Shown piece after piece: positions 14,743 through 23,879 of a DNA stretch of 64,000 bases. Both the position numbers and the translations under genes were made by a program. Under the pieces are notes generated by a model. That model ran no database searches. It saw nothing but the letters and a program-made list of their open reading frames with translations, and was not told the origin of the DNA. Source of the DNA: Stenopsyche tienmushanensis (Eukaryota > Arthropoda > Insecta > Trichoptera > Stenopsychidae); contig WACJ01000290.1 of NCBI GenBank assembly GCA_008973525.1, forward strand, positions 359,306 through 423,305, given 5' to 3'. Positions within the stretch are counted from its first letter, which is position 1, and every line of letters starts with the position of its first letter.

Positions 14743-15125
14743 GTGAACACGTATACTTAAGTCAATTTTTTAAACGTTTAACATGAAAATGTGTAAGAGC
14801 AATGAACATTTCTCAAAATTATGTCCTATTGCAAATCGTAACTTTGAAATTAATAGAAAAAATTAGCAAATATACAAAACAAAAGGCATTTTTTTTAATA
14901 TTTTTCTAAACATAACTGAAAATACTCTCAAACTTCTTCAAACTGTCCTGTTTTCTTTGTTATGGTGTTTCATTTATTCCCAATTATGGGCACAATTTTA
15001 AATTTTCTTTAAAATACAAGGATTTCACTCGTCTTCATGTTTTTCAATTCGTGACAAGTGTCGCCGTCATTGGATGCAAATCAATTTTTTTTAAATAAAA
15101 AGTGAACACGTATATTTTTGTTAAT
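14743..15125 (-). repeat. Diverged, inverted long satellite unit at the array edge
   Basis: Immediately after the last forward module the sequence turns round: GTGAACACGTATAC is the reverse complement of the module end. Read on the minus strand, the next ~380 bp follow the long module in order: TATACGTGTTCAC, the CAATGACGGCGACAC block, GACAGTTTGAAGAAG, GACATAATTTTGAG, CATTGCTCTTACACATT, and again GTATACGTGTTCAC. It is far more diverged than any forward unit, so it is either an old copy spared from homogenisation or a relic of the sequence from which the array grew. Confidence 0.88.
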
Positions 15126-15410
15126 TTTAAAATCGATGATGTCGTCGATGCCATAATCGCTTTACCCCGATTTCTTTCTGTCAGCTCCTATCAGCGTAAG
15201 ACAATATTCAATTCGAAGCAGAGTCAATTGTCAATAAATACTACATACATACAAGGACACTCACTTTCTTTACATAAACGAAATTCAAGAAATCTATTAA
15301 TATGACTCATCGTCAGTGAACGACAGATAAGATATCCTGTCGTTTCTTTGCGTAAACAAATAATAAACTTGAAATCGAAATCATTATTTGTCGATACATT
15401 TGGGATAACG
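15126..15410. other. No recognisable feature
   Basis: AT-rich single-copy-looking sequence between the satellite edge and the hAT-type MITE. A 67-codon open frame overlaps the edge but has no recognisable composition or motif. Confidence 0.4.
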
Positions 15411-15418
15411 ATCTATAC

Positions 15419-15969
15419 CAAGGGTGGCCAACCCGCGGCCTGCGAGCCGCCTTAAACATTTTTTCGGCCCGCGAGATTCATCACACTTTTAGAAAATATA
15501 TTTATTTTATAATTGCCAAAGTAATCGCAATTGAAAAGTAATAACGCTCATCACTTTCTTTTGTTGAAAGAATTTATGAAATTAAATTGTTACAATTACA
15601 TTCAATATGCAAAAGAAATATGAAAACTTACAGCTGTTTTTGAAAGCCGATTCAGTAATTTACAGTTAGACAAATTCAACAGTATTTTTGAAATATATTT
15701 ATCTCCTTTTCATGTTGATTTCGAATCGACCCCAGAATGTCTACGAATAGAACTGGTTGACAGCCACCCAAAAAAAATATAAATACCCATAATGAGATCG
15801 AATTGCAAATGCTAAGTGAATGAATGGAGAAACAAATATCTCACTAATAAATAAATTTAAGTCTATAGTGTACCTAAGTCTAATATGGTGATATATATAT
15901 ATATTTTATATGTGGTCCGCGGAGTTATGATGCATTGCCAAAGTGGCCCGCAAGGGTTGGCCACCCCTG
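15419..15969. mobile_element. Non-autonomous hAT-type element (MITE, 551 bp)
   Basis: The left end reads CAAGGGTGGCCAACCCGCGG. The right end, reverse-complemented, reads CAGGGGTGGCCAACCC, giving terminal inverted repeats. The direct 8-bp flanks ATCTATAC at 15411-15418 and 15970-15977 are identical, and 8 bp is the hAT target-duplication length. The interior is AT-rich and has no transposase frame. CAGGGGTGGCCAACC-type ends are a known hAT terminal type. Confidence 0.88.
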
Positions 15970-15977
15970 ATCTATAC

Positions 15978-16389
15978 AATCGTGCGATTTATGCGGGGAA
16001 GCTCTCCGTTTCTGTCTCCCGAGCTGCGCTACGTCTGTCTCTGTCTCTGTCTGTCTCCGAGCTCAATGCAGAAGAGTGTTCTTTCTGAAAAGTGGAGGGG
16101 GGGACGCCAGGCCCTTGCACAATACTCCTTTATGGGTTAGTGTGTGTTATAATTAATGATTTAAAAACTTTACAATGTTGTGATTAAAGTGAAACGTATT
16201 GTGGGTTTAAGTATCTATTGCAGAAGGGCGGTGTTTCCATAAACAATACATAGAAGGGTTTAAAACCAATAGTGCATTTTGAAATGAAAGCTTCTTTTAT
16301 TTTTTTTAAGGCAAATCTAGTGTTAAGCCAAATTATAGATAAGTATTTAGTGTCAAATATATTTTTATCTTGTGTGTCGTCCAGGTTTG
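15978..16389. other. Upstream flank of the lectin promoter, no gene seen
   Basis: Contains a short CTGTCTCTGTCT-like simple-sequence patch near 16030-16060 and otherwise AT-rich DNA. Small overlapping open frames here have no recognisable product. Confidence 0.4.
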
Positions 16390-16425
16390 TATAAATAAGA
16401 ACATTCGATAACGTTCTCGTCAGTT
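16390..16425 (+). promoter_or_regulatory. Core promoter of the lectin gene: TATA box and initiator
   Basis: TATAAATA at 16390-16397 is followed by the arthropod-type initiator TCAGTT at 16420-16425. The presumed +1 A (16422) lies 32 bp after the first T of the TATA box, the usual spacing. The first ATG downstream is at 16456 and opens a signal-peptide-like frame. Transcription from here is inferred, not shown. Confidence 0.65.
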
Positions 16426-16455
16426 TCGACTAATTGTTTATCAGCTCGCTGCAGG

Positions 16456-16496
16456 ATGTGGAAACTTGAATTGACACTTTTGATAGCAGTCATACA
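16456..16496 (+). pseudogene. Signal-peptide segment of the C-type lectin gene, cut by a hAT insertion
   Basis: The ATG at 16456 starts MWKLELTLLIAVIH, a short charged start followed by a hydrophobic stretch as in a secretion signal. The frame is cut at codon 14 by the hAT-ended element. The 8-bp duplication GTCATACA (16489-16496 and 19869-19876) marks the join. Past the insertion the original frame would continue about four codons to a GTATGA that could be a splice donor at 19888. Joining that donor to the acceptor at 19980-19981 leaves the reading frame one base out, so either an exon is missing, the splice sites differ, or the gene was already damaged. With the insertion, the frame runs about 39 codons into the element and stops near 16612. 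The link to the lectin exons rests on position, orientation and promoter. Confidence 0.5.
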
Positions 16497-17000
16497 CAGG
16501 GTCGTAACTAGAGCGTGGCAAAGCAGGCGCCTGCCACGGGCGCAACAGGGATTGGGGCGCAAAACGCAGGATACCAACCCGATTGAGAGAGTTGTACGTG
16601 ATTTTTATTTTACTTGACCATTTTACTCTAAATGCATTAACACGTAAATTGACATAAGATTCGCAATGAGTCATTTTCGATATCTCTCATGGGGTTCCCG
16701 ATTCTTCGTTTGGAGATAATATGTACATACTTGCTTCATTACTCATAATTGGCTCGAGATAGATAACACCATCGATGTCATTAATTCAAAGCAACATGAT
16801 ATAATAATTGATTAGCGATGCTTTATCTCCACTTTAGCGGTGATCCAATTTTATGGATAATCAGTGTTCCCGATGAAGCTCGTAAGAATTTTAAGTGTCG
16901 ACCCGATTAGTCATTTTTGGATACCCGAAAAAAAGTGTTTCGGCGCTCGTTGTATCATCTCCTTATATTGCTTCATCAGCACCAACACCACCTACGCCCT

Positions 17001-17080
17001 TCGGCCAGTGCGCCCCTCGGCCAGTGCGCCCCTCGGCCAGTGCGCCCCTCGGCCAGTGCGCCCCTCGGCCAGTGCGCCCC
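17001..17080 (+). repeat. 16-bp GC-rich minisatellite, five perfect copies
   Basis: TCGGCCAGTGCGCCCC is repeated at 17001, 17017, 17033, 17049 and 17065. Because 16 is not a multiple of three, all three forward frames stay open and create spurious proline/alanine-rich ORFs of 68-88 codons. Confidence 0.97.
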
Positions 17081-17754
17081 TGCCTCATTTTCGTCCAAAC
17101 GAAAAATACACGAGAAACACTAATAAGTAAGTAAATGTAAATTATGTCAATATTAGATGTTCTTACAATTTATTGCGGTTTTTTCTCATTGCAATTTTTT
17201 TCAATTTCGATAACAGAGGTCGCGCGTTATCGTGCTGAAAAATAATGGTGCATCTATTCACCAAAGTTGGCTTCTTTTGATGTAAAGCGTCGGAGCGGGG
17301 GCGCTCTCGGGGCAGAGCCCCCGGGCGGCGCCCCGCTCCCACGCGCTCGTCGTGATGGTTGCACTAGCGCGCGAGTATTCTGTTTGAATTGCCTTTATAT
17401 GACTCAAGATATAGGTGCATTAAAACATAATACATACGTCCAAATTAATAAAAAAAAAACAATAAAAAAATGTTCAATTTCTTATGTCCAACATGCATAG
17501 CATCTGCTTGCTGTTGCTTAATTATTTTTGCCTATTATTGTGTTGCGAAAATAAAAGGAATGAGTTGCTGTGCAAATCTGTCAGTTTACTTTTGAAGAAG
17601 TAGAAAGGGGGAATAAAAAAATGGTCAGCGATAAGAATGGTGCTCGTTAATTATCAAAATAAATGCCTGACTTCTATGCTCCTTGTGAGCATCCTTCGTC
17701 CATTGCCGTTGCTTTGCGGTCTTTATTGGAGATTGTTTACACTTTCAGATCTTT

Positions 17755-18105
17755 TAGCTGGTCATTGGTGCTTTAATTTTCGGTAAAATTGGTAGCCAAA
17801 ATCTAGGAATGCTAGTGCCGTCATATCGTCTGTTGATTGCAGAGTTTCTTCGTTTTTTGATCTCTTGTAATTTTGATGCTGACGTTTTTGACTGTTGCTA
17901 TAGTTTATGTGCCGCAAAATTGATGTGATGATCGTTCTTCGTAACATATTCGGTTATTGCTGATTTGTAATCCAATTGCAAAACTGCTTTCTGATATCCT
18001 CTCACCCTGTGGGCGATCTATCTATTGGTTTGTTCAATGTACGACATGATGCAGGCTGCGCATTCGATCTCGTAAACCCCCTGATTTTCGTTTTTCACTT
18101 TTTTC
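17755..18105 (-). pseudogene. Penelope-like element C-terminus: GIY-YIG endonuclease relic
   Basis: Read on the minus strand from about 18100, the sequence gives GVYEIECAACIMSYIEQTNR, a stop, and then a segment with HRVRGYQKA, SAITEYVTKNDHHINF and finally NRRYDGTSIPRFWLP after a frame change. This matches in order the GIY-YIG domain at the C-terminus of Penelope-like retroelements: GVY..C..C...YI.QT.R, then the SA...H....H.I.F segment, then N.RDDG..LS..W.P. Stop codons and frame changes show it is dead. No reverse transcriptase part was found upstream. It lies inside the hAT-ended element. Confidence 0.65.
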
Positions 18106-18189
18106 TTTTTGTCGAATAGGAGGCTACCTATTTTTTTTCTCGTCCTAAAGATCGCGTTCATGTCGTGCTAATGAAGTGCTCTTGGATGC

Positions 18190-18400
18190 TTAAAAAAAAT
18201 CCGTATGGTGCGTAGCGTCTGGTAATAAATGATTTGGGCGTGAGCAGCCCACATACAGCTGTCCATGTGAGAAGCATGCACGCATGCCCTGTGTTTCCCT
18301 GTACTCTGTTGATGCTCGCACCGGAAACTGCACGCGCTTCAATACAAATAGCATATCAGTCGGAATAATTGGGACACATCTTCTTTCCATTTCAAACTGA
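18190..18400 (-). pseudogene. Helitron helicase C-terminal relic (copy 1)
   Basis: The minus-strand frame gives VPIIPTDMLFVLKRVQFPVR followed by MRACFSHGQLYVGCSR. This matches the C-terminal part of the Pif1-like helicase of Helitron Rep/Hel proteins (IP..PTD.PF..KR.QFP.R ... CFSHGQLYVACSR). The Walker motifs and the Rep domain are absent. Related copies lie on the plus strand near 46.9-47.1 kb and 63.1-63.3 kb. Confidence 0.7.
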
Positions 18401-18599
18401 AGCTTTGATGATATTATTCATCATCTTTTTATCTAAAAGTCTGGTACTGTTGCTACAATTTTAATTTATTTCAATTTAGTTGCCAATTTTCAGTGTTAAA
18501 ATACACAATTCAAATATAATTTTTAAATAGAACGATGAACTAACTAAATGTTGCCTTTATTTTTTGTTCATGTGTTTGGGTATCATTTGATAAATGCCT

Positions 18600-18800
18600 T
18601 TTTATATAATTCAAATCAAAAAGTTACTTTTTGCATTTTGTCGCGCTGATACACGCACAATACATTGAAAACCTCTGTTTTGTTTAAATATATCTGTGCA
18701 GTAAGCTCTTTTGTAGGCACCACTAAAATTTCGTTTCAATCTATTGGCTGCTTTAAGAATTATATCAATTTTACGAAAGAAGTAGAGTTTCATGAATTTC
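18600..18800 (-). repeat. Repeat shared with the Helitron region at 46.4 kb
   Basis: The minus-strand translation here (KIDII..ANRLK.NFSGA.KRAYCTDI) is also encoded on the plus strand at 46470-46580, and the same order helicase relic/this segment is kept in inverse orientation. It is therefore part of the same repeat family, not an independent gene. Confidence 0.6.
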
Positions 18801-18955
18801 TTACGAAATCGCCCGGACTTTCAGCAAAGCTTAGCGCGAAACGCACGGACTGTAAAGTATTAATGTTTTGTAAATTTAATTCTTCGTTTTCGCCGATAGT
18901 CATTTCTTCCCAAATATATTTTTCCGACAATTTTAGACTTTTTTATGCGTATTAG

Positions 18956-19805
18956 CATAAAAAAAGCTTTGTTCTTTATAGAAAAATGAGGGATAAGTTC
19001 CATTATTTTTTAAAATGGCATAATATCAAAATCGCATAAAAAAGATCCGCATAAAAACAGACCAAAGTAAAATATATTGGAAGTAGAATGCGATAAAACT
19101 TTTACTACTTTAGTACTTGATGTTTATAATATGTATGTACTTCAAGTCGGTATATCGCAAAAATCAAATTATTTATCAAAATTAATTTATCTTATTTTGA
19201 GAAGTTTGAGAGTTTTTGAGCCACCTAAGTTTGTTTTCATTTTGATGAGTTTCGTCGGTGTGAGATAAGATTTGAAGTGTCGGCGAAGACGGTATGCATG
19301 AACTTATTCTGGCGCAATAAGCAAGTATTATCTGCTAACACATGACGGTATTTGACGGTAACTGTGCATCGATGACATTTTCTCGAAACTGCATTTTCAA
19401 AAACGGCTGTTTTTGACTGACCCGGCTGAAGTTTTAGGTGGTTTCTCACTATAATATTGTAAAATTGTGGGTAAAATTTGTCGTTTGTTGTAAAAGAATA
19501 TATAAAAGTTTAATTAAAAAAACTACTTAGTTTTTAATTATATACTTTTATAGGTATATTCTGCTCCTGCACATAATAAAAATTAAAAAAAAATTGATTT
19601 CAGATCAATAGAAAAAATCCGACAAATTCTTGATATCAATAAAAAAAAACAGTCTAATGAAATATCTTATAACGACGCCATTTTGTTTATAACTAACATT
19701 AGCACTTTTTTTAATGTAGCAATGTTGTAATAAAATAATGTCAAAATATTAAACATTATTTTATCACCTTTAAAAAATGTATTGAAAATATCCGTCCGAA
19801 AATGT
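18956..19805. other. AT-rich interior of the hAT-ended element, no gene seen
   Basis: Only short random frames. The right terminal region of the element begins at the poly-G tract near 19806. Confidence 0.4.
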
Positions 19806-19981
19806 GGGGGGGGGGGGGCGCAATTTTGATTCTTGCCACGGGCGCATCATACCCTAGTTACGGCCCTGGTCATACATATATCATCACGTATGATTTTTCT
19901 TATTCTAAATTTAAAATAATATTTGGCAAATACTAATGTTTGGATTAATTTTAAGAATGTAACATTAGCGATTACGTGAAG

Positions 19982-20751
19982 GCACTACTTTCATCAAGCT
20001 GTTCGGATCTGTGCTTTTGCTCGATCTGGATATAATCAACTGCTTACGCCTTCATTTAAAGAAGAAATGGATTTTTTGAAAGGGCATGCAATAAGTTATA
20101 AAGGTTCACATTGGGTTGGTATCCACAGCTTACTTCAACCAGGAAATTTTGTCTCAACCAATGGTATGTATTTTTTCGTTTTGTGGAGCTCGATATTGAA
20201 TATTAAGCAAATATGAGTTTATTGTTTCGATTTCAGGAGAAAGATTTGTTGAAAACGATTATTTGAAATGGGCACCTGGGCATCCTGTGATTTCACCAGG
20301 CAGAGAATGTGTATCCGTGCAACGAAATGGACTACTTATAACTGAATCTTGTAGAAGCATTCGACGTTTTTTTTGCAAGAGGACAACATTTAGTCGTAAT
20401 AGGATTGAATTAAAGCCTATTTTAACTAAATATATCCAGGCTGCAGACAATTGTGCTTTGGAAGGAGGTCAATTGATGAGTCCTTATACGCAGAAAGAGT
20501 TTAATAGAATATATTTACTGGCATATATTACCAATGAATCATATTGGTTGGGGATCAATGATCTAAATTCTGAAAAAAATTTCGTCAATCATGATGGTAG
20601 AACTTCCCTCCGAAGAGATTTTCTAAATTGGGCCCCTGGGAGACCCAAGGAAGACAGAACTAGAAATTGCGTAGAGATTAGACCTGATGGAATTATAAGT
20701 GATGAGCCATGTTCTAAAATGCTGAAATATTTCTGCAATAAACTGAATTAA
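19982..20751 (+). CDS. Dual-domain C-type lectin, two exons (5' part unresolved)
   Basis: The first visible exon (19982-20163) begins HYFHQAVRIC and contains HWVGIHSLL. A 73-bp phase-1 intron (GTATGT donor at 20164, TTTCAG acceptor ending 20236) precedes the second exon, which stops at 20749-20751. About 231 residues are visible. Domain 1 has cysteines in RIC, ECVSV, ESC and FFC, and the WAPGHP turn. Domain 2 runs from DNCALEGGQLM through YWLGINDL and WAPGRP to NCVEI, EPC and FCNKLN. Two tandem domains in a probably secreted protein resemble insect immulectins, which bind microbial surface sugars. Neither domain shows a clear EPN/QPD plus WND calcium-sugar motif, so classical mannose or galactose binding is doubtful. 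The exons are intact, but the upstream signal segment carries a transposon, and no in-frame splice to it was found. Confidence 0.85.
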
Positions 20752-20755
20752 ATAT

Positions 20756-20761
20756 AATAAA
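20756..20761 (+). terminator. Polyadenylation signal of the lectin gene
   Basis: AATAAA starts five bases after the stop codon. It is very close to the stop but consistent in strand. Cleavage site not determinable. Confidence 0.5.
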
Positions 20762-20859
20762 ACCTATATATAGTTTTCTTTTAATTTTATATCCAACCAG
20801 CGAGTATCCAGCATGCGTTGCAATGTCACACGCGCTTAGTAATTATTTGAATATAAACG

Positions 20860-21090
20860 AAGTAGTACGTGGTAAATTTGCACGACTGAAGGGCTAGGGT
20901 CAATTTCGCCTTGAAGACCGACTGTCTCCCTCTCTCTCATGAGCGGAGCTTAATCACCGTATGCTTATACTAATTCAAAAACGTTCAAAGAAATACGCAT
21001 TACAACTCCTCAAAGTTTCATCACAATCGGATGAATGGTATAGGAACGTATACAGGATAAACGCACAACAGAATACAGACATTTTTTATT
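20860..21090 (-). mobile_element. Helitron-like non-autonomous element fragment
   Basis: The minus strand carries TATACGTTCCTATACCATTC, ATCCGATTGTGATGAAACTTT and, further in, GGAGCTT/GAGAGAGAGGGAGACAGTCGGTCTTC. The first part is shared with copies at 27.1, 38.8, 40.9 and 48.9 kb, and the second with 26.9 kb. Exact ends were not resolved. Confidence 0.5.
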
Positions 21091-21094
21091 TAAA

Positions 21095-22712
21095 TAAAGA
21101 TTAAAAGCAATTCTGGACATCCTAATTTAATCATACGTAGAATAAAAGGGTACAATACAAGATATATGAAGATTGCCTTTGTCTGCTAGAAGATATGGCA
21201 CCATAAGTAGAAATATAACTAGCAATAAAGTTAATCTTACATTCAATACTTTAAACATGTGTATATCTAATTTGATTGCTGATCAACTGCTAATTGCGAA
21301 AGTCTGATCGATTATCCATCAGATACAAGCAATTTGATTTTTCCAATTGATTATATTAAAGCAATTATTTATCTGTAAATCATATCATCGATCGTGTCGT
21401 ATTGATTTTTACAAATGCAGGGATTGCCAGATAAAATAATATCATTGAAAATCCATAGTCTATCGATAACCAATGATTGATATGTATTTACATTTCAAAT
21501 ATTCATACAGTTAATAACAAATACGACTGTATTGTTCGACGACATACATAACGTACTACGTTAGTAACACTTGGTCTGGTGAATTTGCAATATTAACTCC
21601 CTACATATAAACTGCAGCTTGTTTATGTCAATAAGACTATAAATATGATTTAAATACGACGAATCTTACCATGTTTGACGTATTCTTTTAACATCTGAAT
21701 TTCTTTTGCATTATAATGTCCTTTTTTGTAAAAGTAATGGTAAGTATATGATTTATTCAACTTTTTATTAAGTCTGAAGACCATTAATCTAACTCTATTT
21801 GAAATAGGCTTTCAACGTCGATGTCTGCTTATCAATAGAGCCTTATTCTTTAGCAATAAAATTTTAGAGGTCGAAGAAAAATGAACGAGGCATCTTTACA
21901 TTATATAAGACGATCTAAGAATTGTTCGGAAAATTGTGTAAAAATTACATAAGCGATTGAAAGAGAATTAAACGAAGATACTGTGATAATATTTCAAGTA
22001 AATATTAAATAAACCCAAATGATAACACTGATATTAAATACTATATATTTTTAAAAATATGTTTAATTTGCCGCCATAATATAAAGGATCTAAAAAAAAT
22101 TTAAAAAATTGAAAATTATACGTTATAATCGAAATAAAACGGCTAAAAATAAGTATGCATTTGAACACTATGGCTATAAATTCTTTATTTGATTAATATT
22201 TTTACTTAAATTTAAGTTATTATTTTATTGTCGAAAATATTATCAATATTTGAAATAAAAGTGATCGAGGTACCTCAATTTCTGTATATGGTACCCCATT
22301 GTGTATCAAATTTTGATTATTTTTAAGCGTTCCTACGGAAACATAAACAATGGACATCAAACATAAAGATGGCTTAATATCATTTGATGCTACAAAGAGA
22401 AGGTCTCGGATTTTCCTACGGTTCAAATTTTGATCTAAATTCTGATTTTCTCGATACTGAGCAGCTAAAATTCCGAAAATTAGAACATTTCGATGGTTTT
22501 CTCAAAAACGAACCGTTTGCAATTATTAGAATTATAACTTTATATGCACATGTAGATAAATCCATTCCCTAGATCTCCCATTGAGATCGTCTATATCCGA
22601 CATCGGATATAATATCTAAAGGAGAAAAATATTGAGGTTTGAAGTACACATTTGTAAAAAATAGGATATTTTTTTGGAACAAATTATGACTAAGCAAACC
22701 ATGATTAATCTG
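21095..22712. other. AT-rich DNA, no gene recognised
   Basis: No coding frame of convincing composition. A stretch near 22460-22570 recurs in part near 26760-26840 (TTAGAACATTTCG...GATTTTCT), suggesting a low-copy repeat. Confidence 0.4.
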
Positions 22713-23352
22713 TTAAGCGGGGAAGGTCCTTTTCAATAACGCAACATACAGTGGGCTCGCCCATTTCCGTTAGGACGTATATATACGTCCCGCCCACCTG
22801 GCGTGAGATGAAGATTAAAAAAATAAAATTTATCCATACATAAATTCAAAACTCAACTTCTGTGTTATATATTTTAAAACAGCTGTTGACATGTAATACT
22901 ACTTCACAATCCGGACAGCAGTATGCAGATTTTTTCCCTTTTTTGTAATAAACTCGACATTTACAGACTTTAGTTACCTTTCATTTATTCTTTGAAAATG
23001 CCTTTAAGTAAGCGGCTTTTTATTATATTGTCTGAGCTGAGCATCAATACGTCTTTATATCCTTCCATTTTAAAACTGTAAGTTTGCTTTTGTATCTTAC
23101 CCTATGCTACTAGTCACCGTTTACTAAGTACACGTCCACTCCAACACAATAGCGAAGTGCAACCAATTTGCTACCTATCTTAAATTCATGTCAAAACATG
23201 TATCGATAACTCACACATTCCTTAAACAAAAAAAAAGTCCCGCCTGCTTTAGGACTCAACATATATTTCGAGGACGTATATATACGTCATAACCAATTTC
23301 CATGCAGTTTACGTTGGACGTATATATACGTCCTTTCAACTTAACAGGTTAA
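22713..23352 (-). mobile_element. piggyBac-like element relic
   Basis: The minus strand near 22830-22980 encodes VCKCRVYYKKGKKSAYCCPD, then CEVVLHVNSCFKIY and a stop: a Cys-rich C-terminal finger typical of piggyBac transposases (C..C ... C..C ... CF..Y). TTAA, the piggyBac target, occurs at 22713-22716 and at 23341-23344/23349-23352, flanking sequences that are weakly inverted (GCGGGGAAGGTCC and GTTGAAAGGACG). The DDD catalytic part is missing or unrecognisable. Confidence 0.55.
22773..23333. repeat. Palindrome ACGTATATATACGT, three copies
   Basis: GGACGTATATATACGTCC occurs at 22773-22790 and 23316-23333, and GACGTATATATACGTC at 23273-23288. Each is a perfect palindrome, placed near the two ends of the piggyBac-like relic, which suggests subterminal sites for the transposase. 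Confidence 0.8.
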
Positions 23353-23524
23353 GCAAGGATTATTTTGTAAGGAATCTTTATTTTATTTGAAAGGTCTCAG
23401 TCCAACCAATTTTAAAGCCGAACTAGATTATATTTTGGGAGAGTCTGCTCTTTCATTTACAATAATAAAATATTGATTGGCAGAGTTCAAATGAGGTCAT
23501 ACGAGCTGCCAAGACGAACATCGC

Positions 23525-23780
23525 AATGGTCGACCAAATGAGGTGACCAAGCCAGAAATGTTGAAGAAAATTCACAAAATGGTATTTGATGACCGTCAAC
23601 TGAAAGTACGTGAGCTCGCAAACACGGTATGTATGTAAAAAACACCGGAGATTGCATATTGACTGAAACATTGGACATGAGAAAGCTGTGTGCAAGATGG
23701 GTGCCGCGTTTGTCCACAATGGAACAAAAACAACGTCGCGAGGATGTTTCAATCGATGTTTTACAGCAATAAAGCCGAGA
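23525..23780 (+). pseudogene. mariner transposase N-terminal relic
   Basis: In frame are NEVTKPEMLKKIHKMVFDDR with QLKVRELA, and after a gap LDMRKLCARWVPRL, MEQKQRRE and DVLQQ. This is the second helix-turn-helix and linker of mariner transposases (EVTTPE.I.KIH..V..DRR.KVREIA ... MRKLCARWVPRLLT..QK..R). The catalytic DD34D part is absent and stops interrupt the frame. The minus-strand frames of 112 and 117 codons over the same DNA are shadows. Confidence 0.75.
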
Positions 23781-23879
23781 TTTTGCATCAATTATAAAAG
23801 ACTCGGCTCTGAAAAAGACAAAGACAATTTCATCTGTCAATTGTCGATAGTGCTTGCATTAATCACGGTGCTGAAAATT

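Larger units (their letters stand above)
16497..19868. mobile_element. hAT-ended element, 3.37 kb, composite interior
   Basis: The left end CAGGGTCGTAACTAG and the right end (reverse complement CAGGGCCGTAACTAG) are inverted repeats that extend into a GCGCC..GCCACGGGCGC block near each end. The flanks are perfect 8-bp duplications, GTCATACA. Inside are a 16-bp minisatellite (17001-17080), a GC-rich hairpin-forming patch (about 17288-17340), a Penelope-like GIY-YIG relic (minus), a Helitron helicase relic (minus) and a poly-G run (about 19806-19819). I see no hAT transposase frame, so it is non-autonomous or has lost its own gene to nested insertions. Confidence 0.85.

Noticed and set aside
16365..16674. 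Minus-strand ORFs over the lectin promoter and hAT end
   Set aside because: Shadows: they span the transposon junction and have no recognisable domain.
16864..17134. Three overlapping proline/alanine-rich ORFs
   Set aside because: Produced by the 16-bp minisatellite, which is open in all frames.
17280..17345. GC-rich inverted patch considered as a Helitron 3' hairpin
   Set aside because: No CTRR end directly after it; it can pair with itself but the role is unclear.
23453..23840. Minus-strand ORFs of 112 and 117 codons
   Set aside because: Antisense to a recognisable mariner N-terminal relic on the plus strand.
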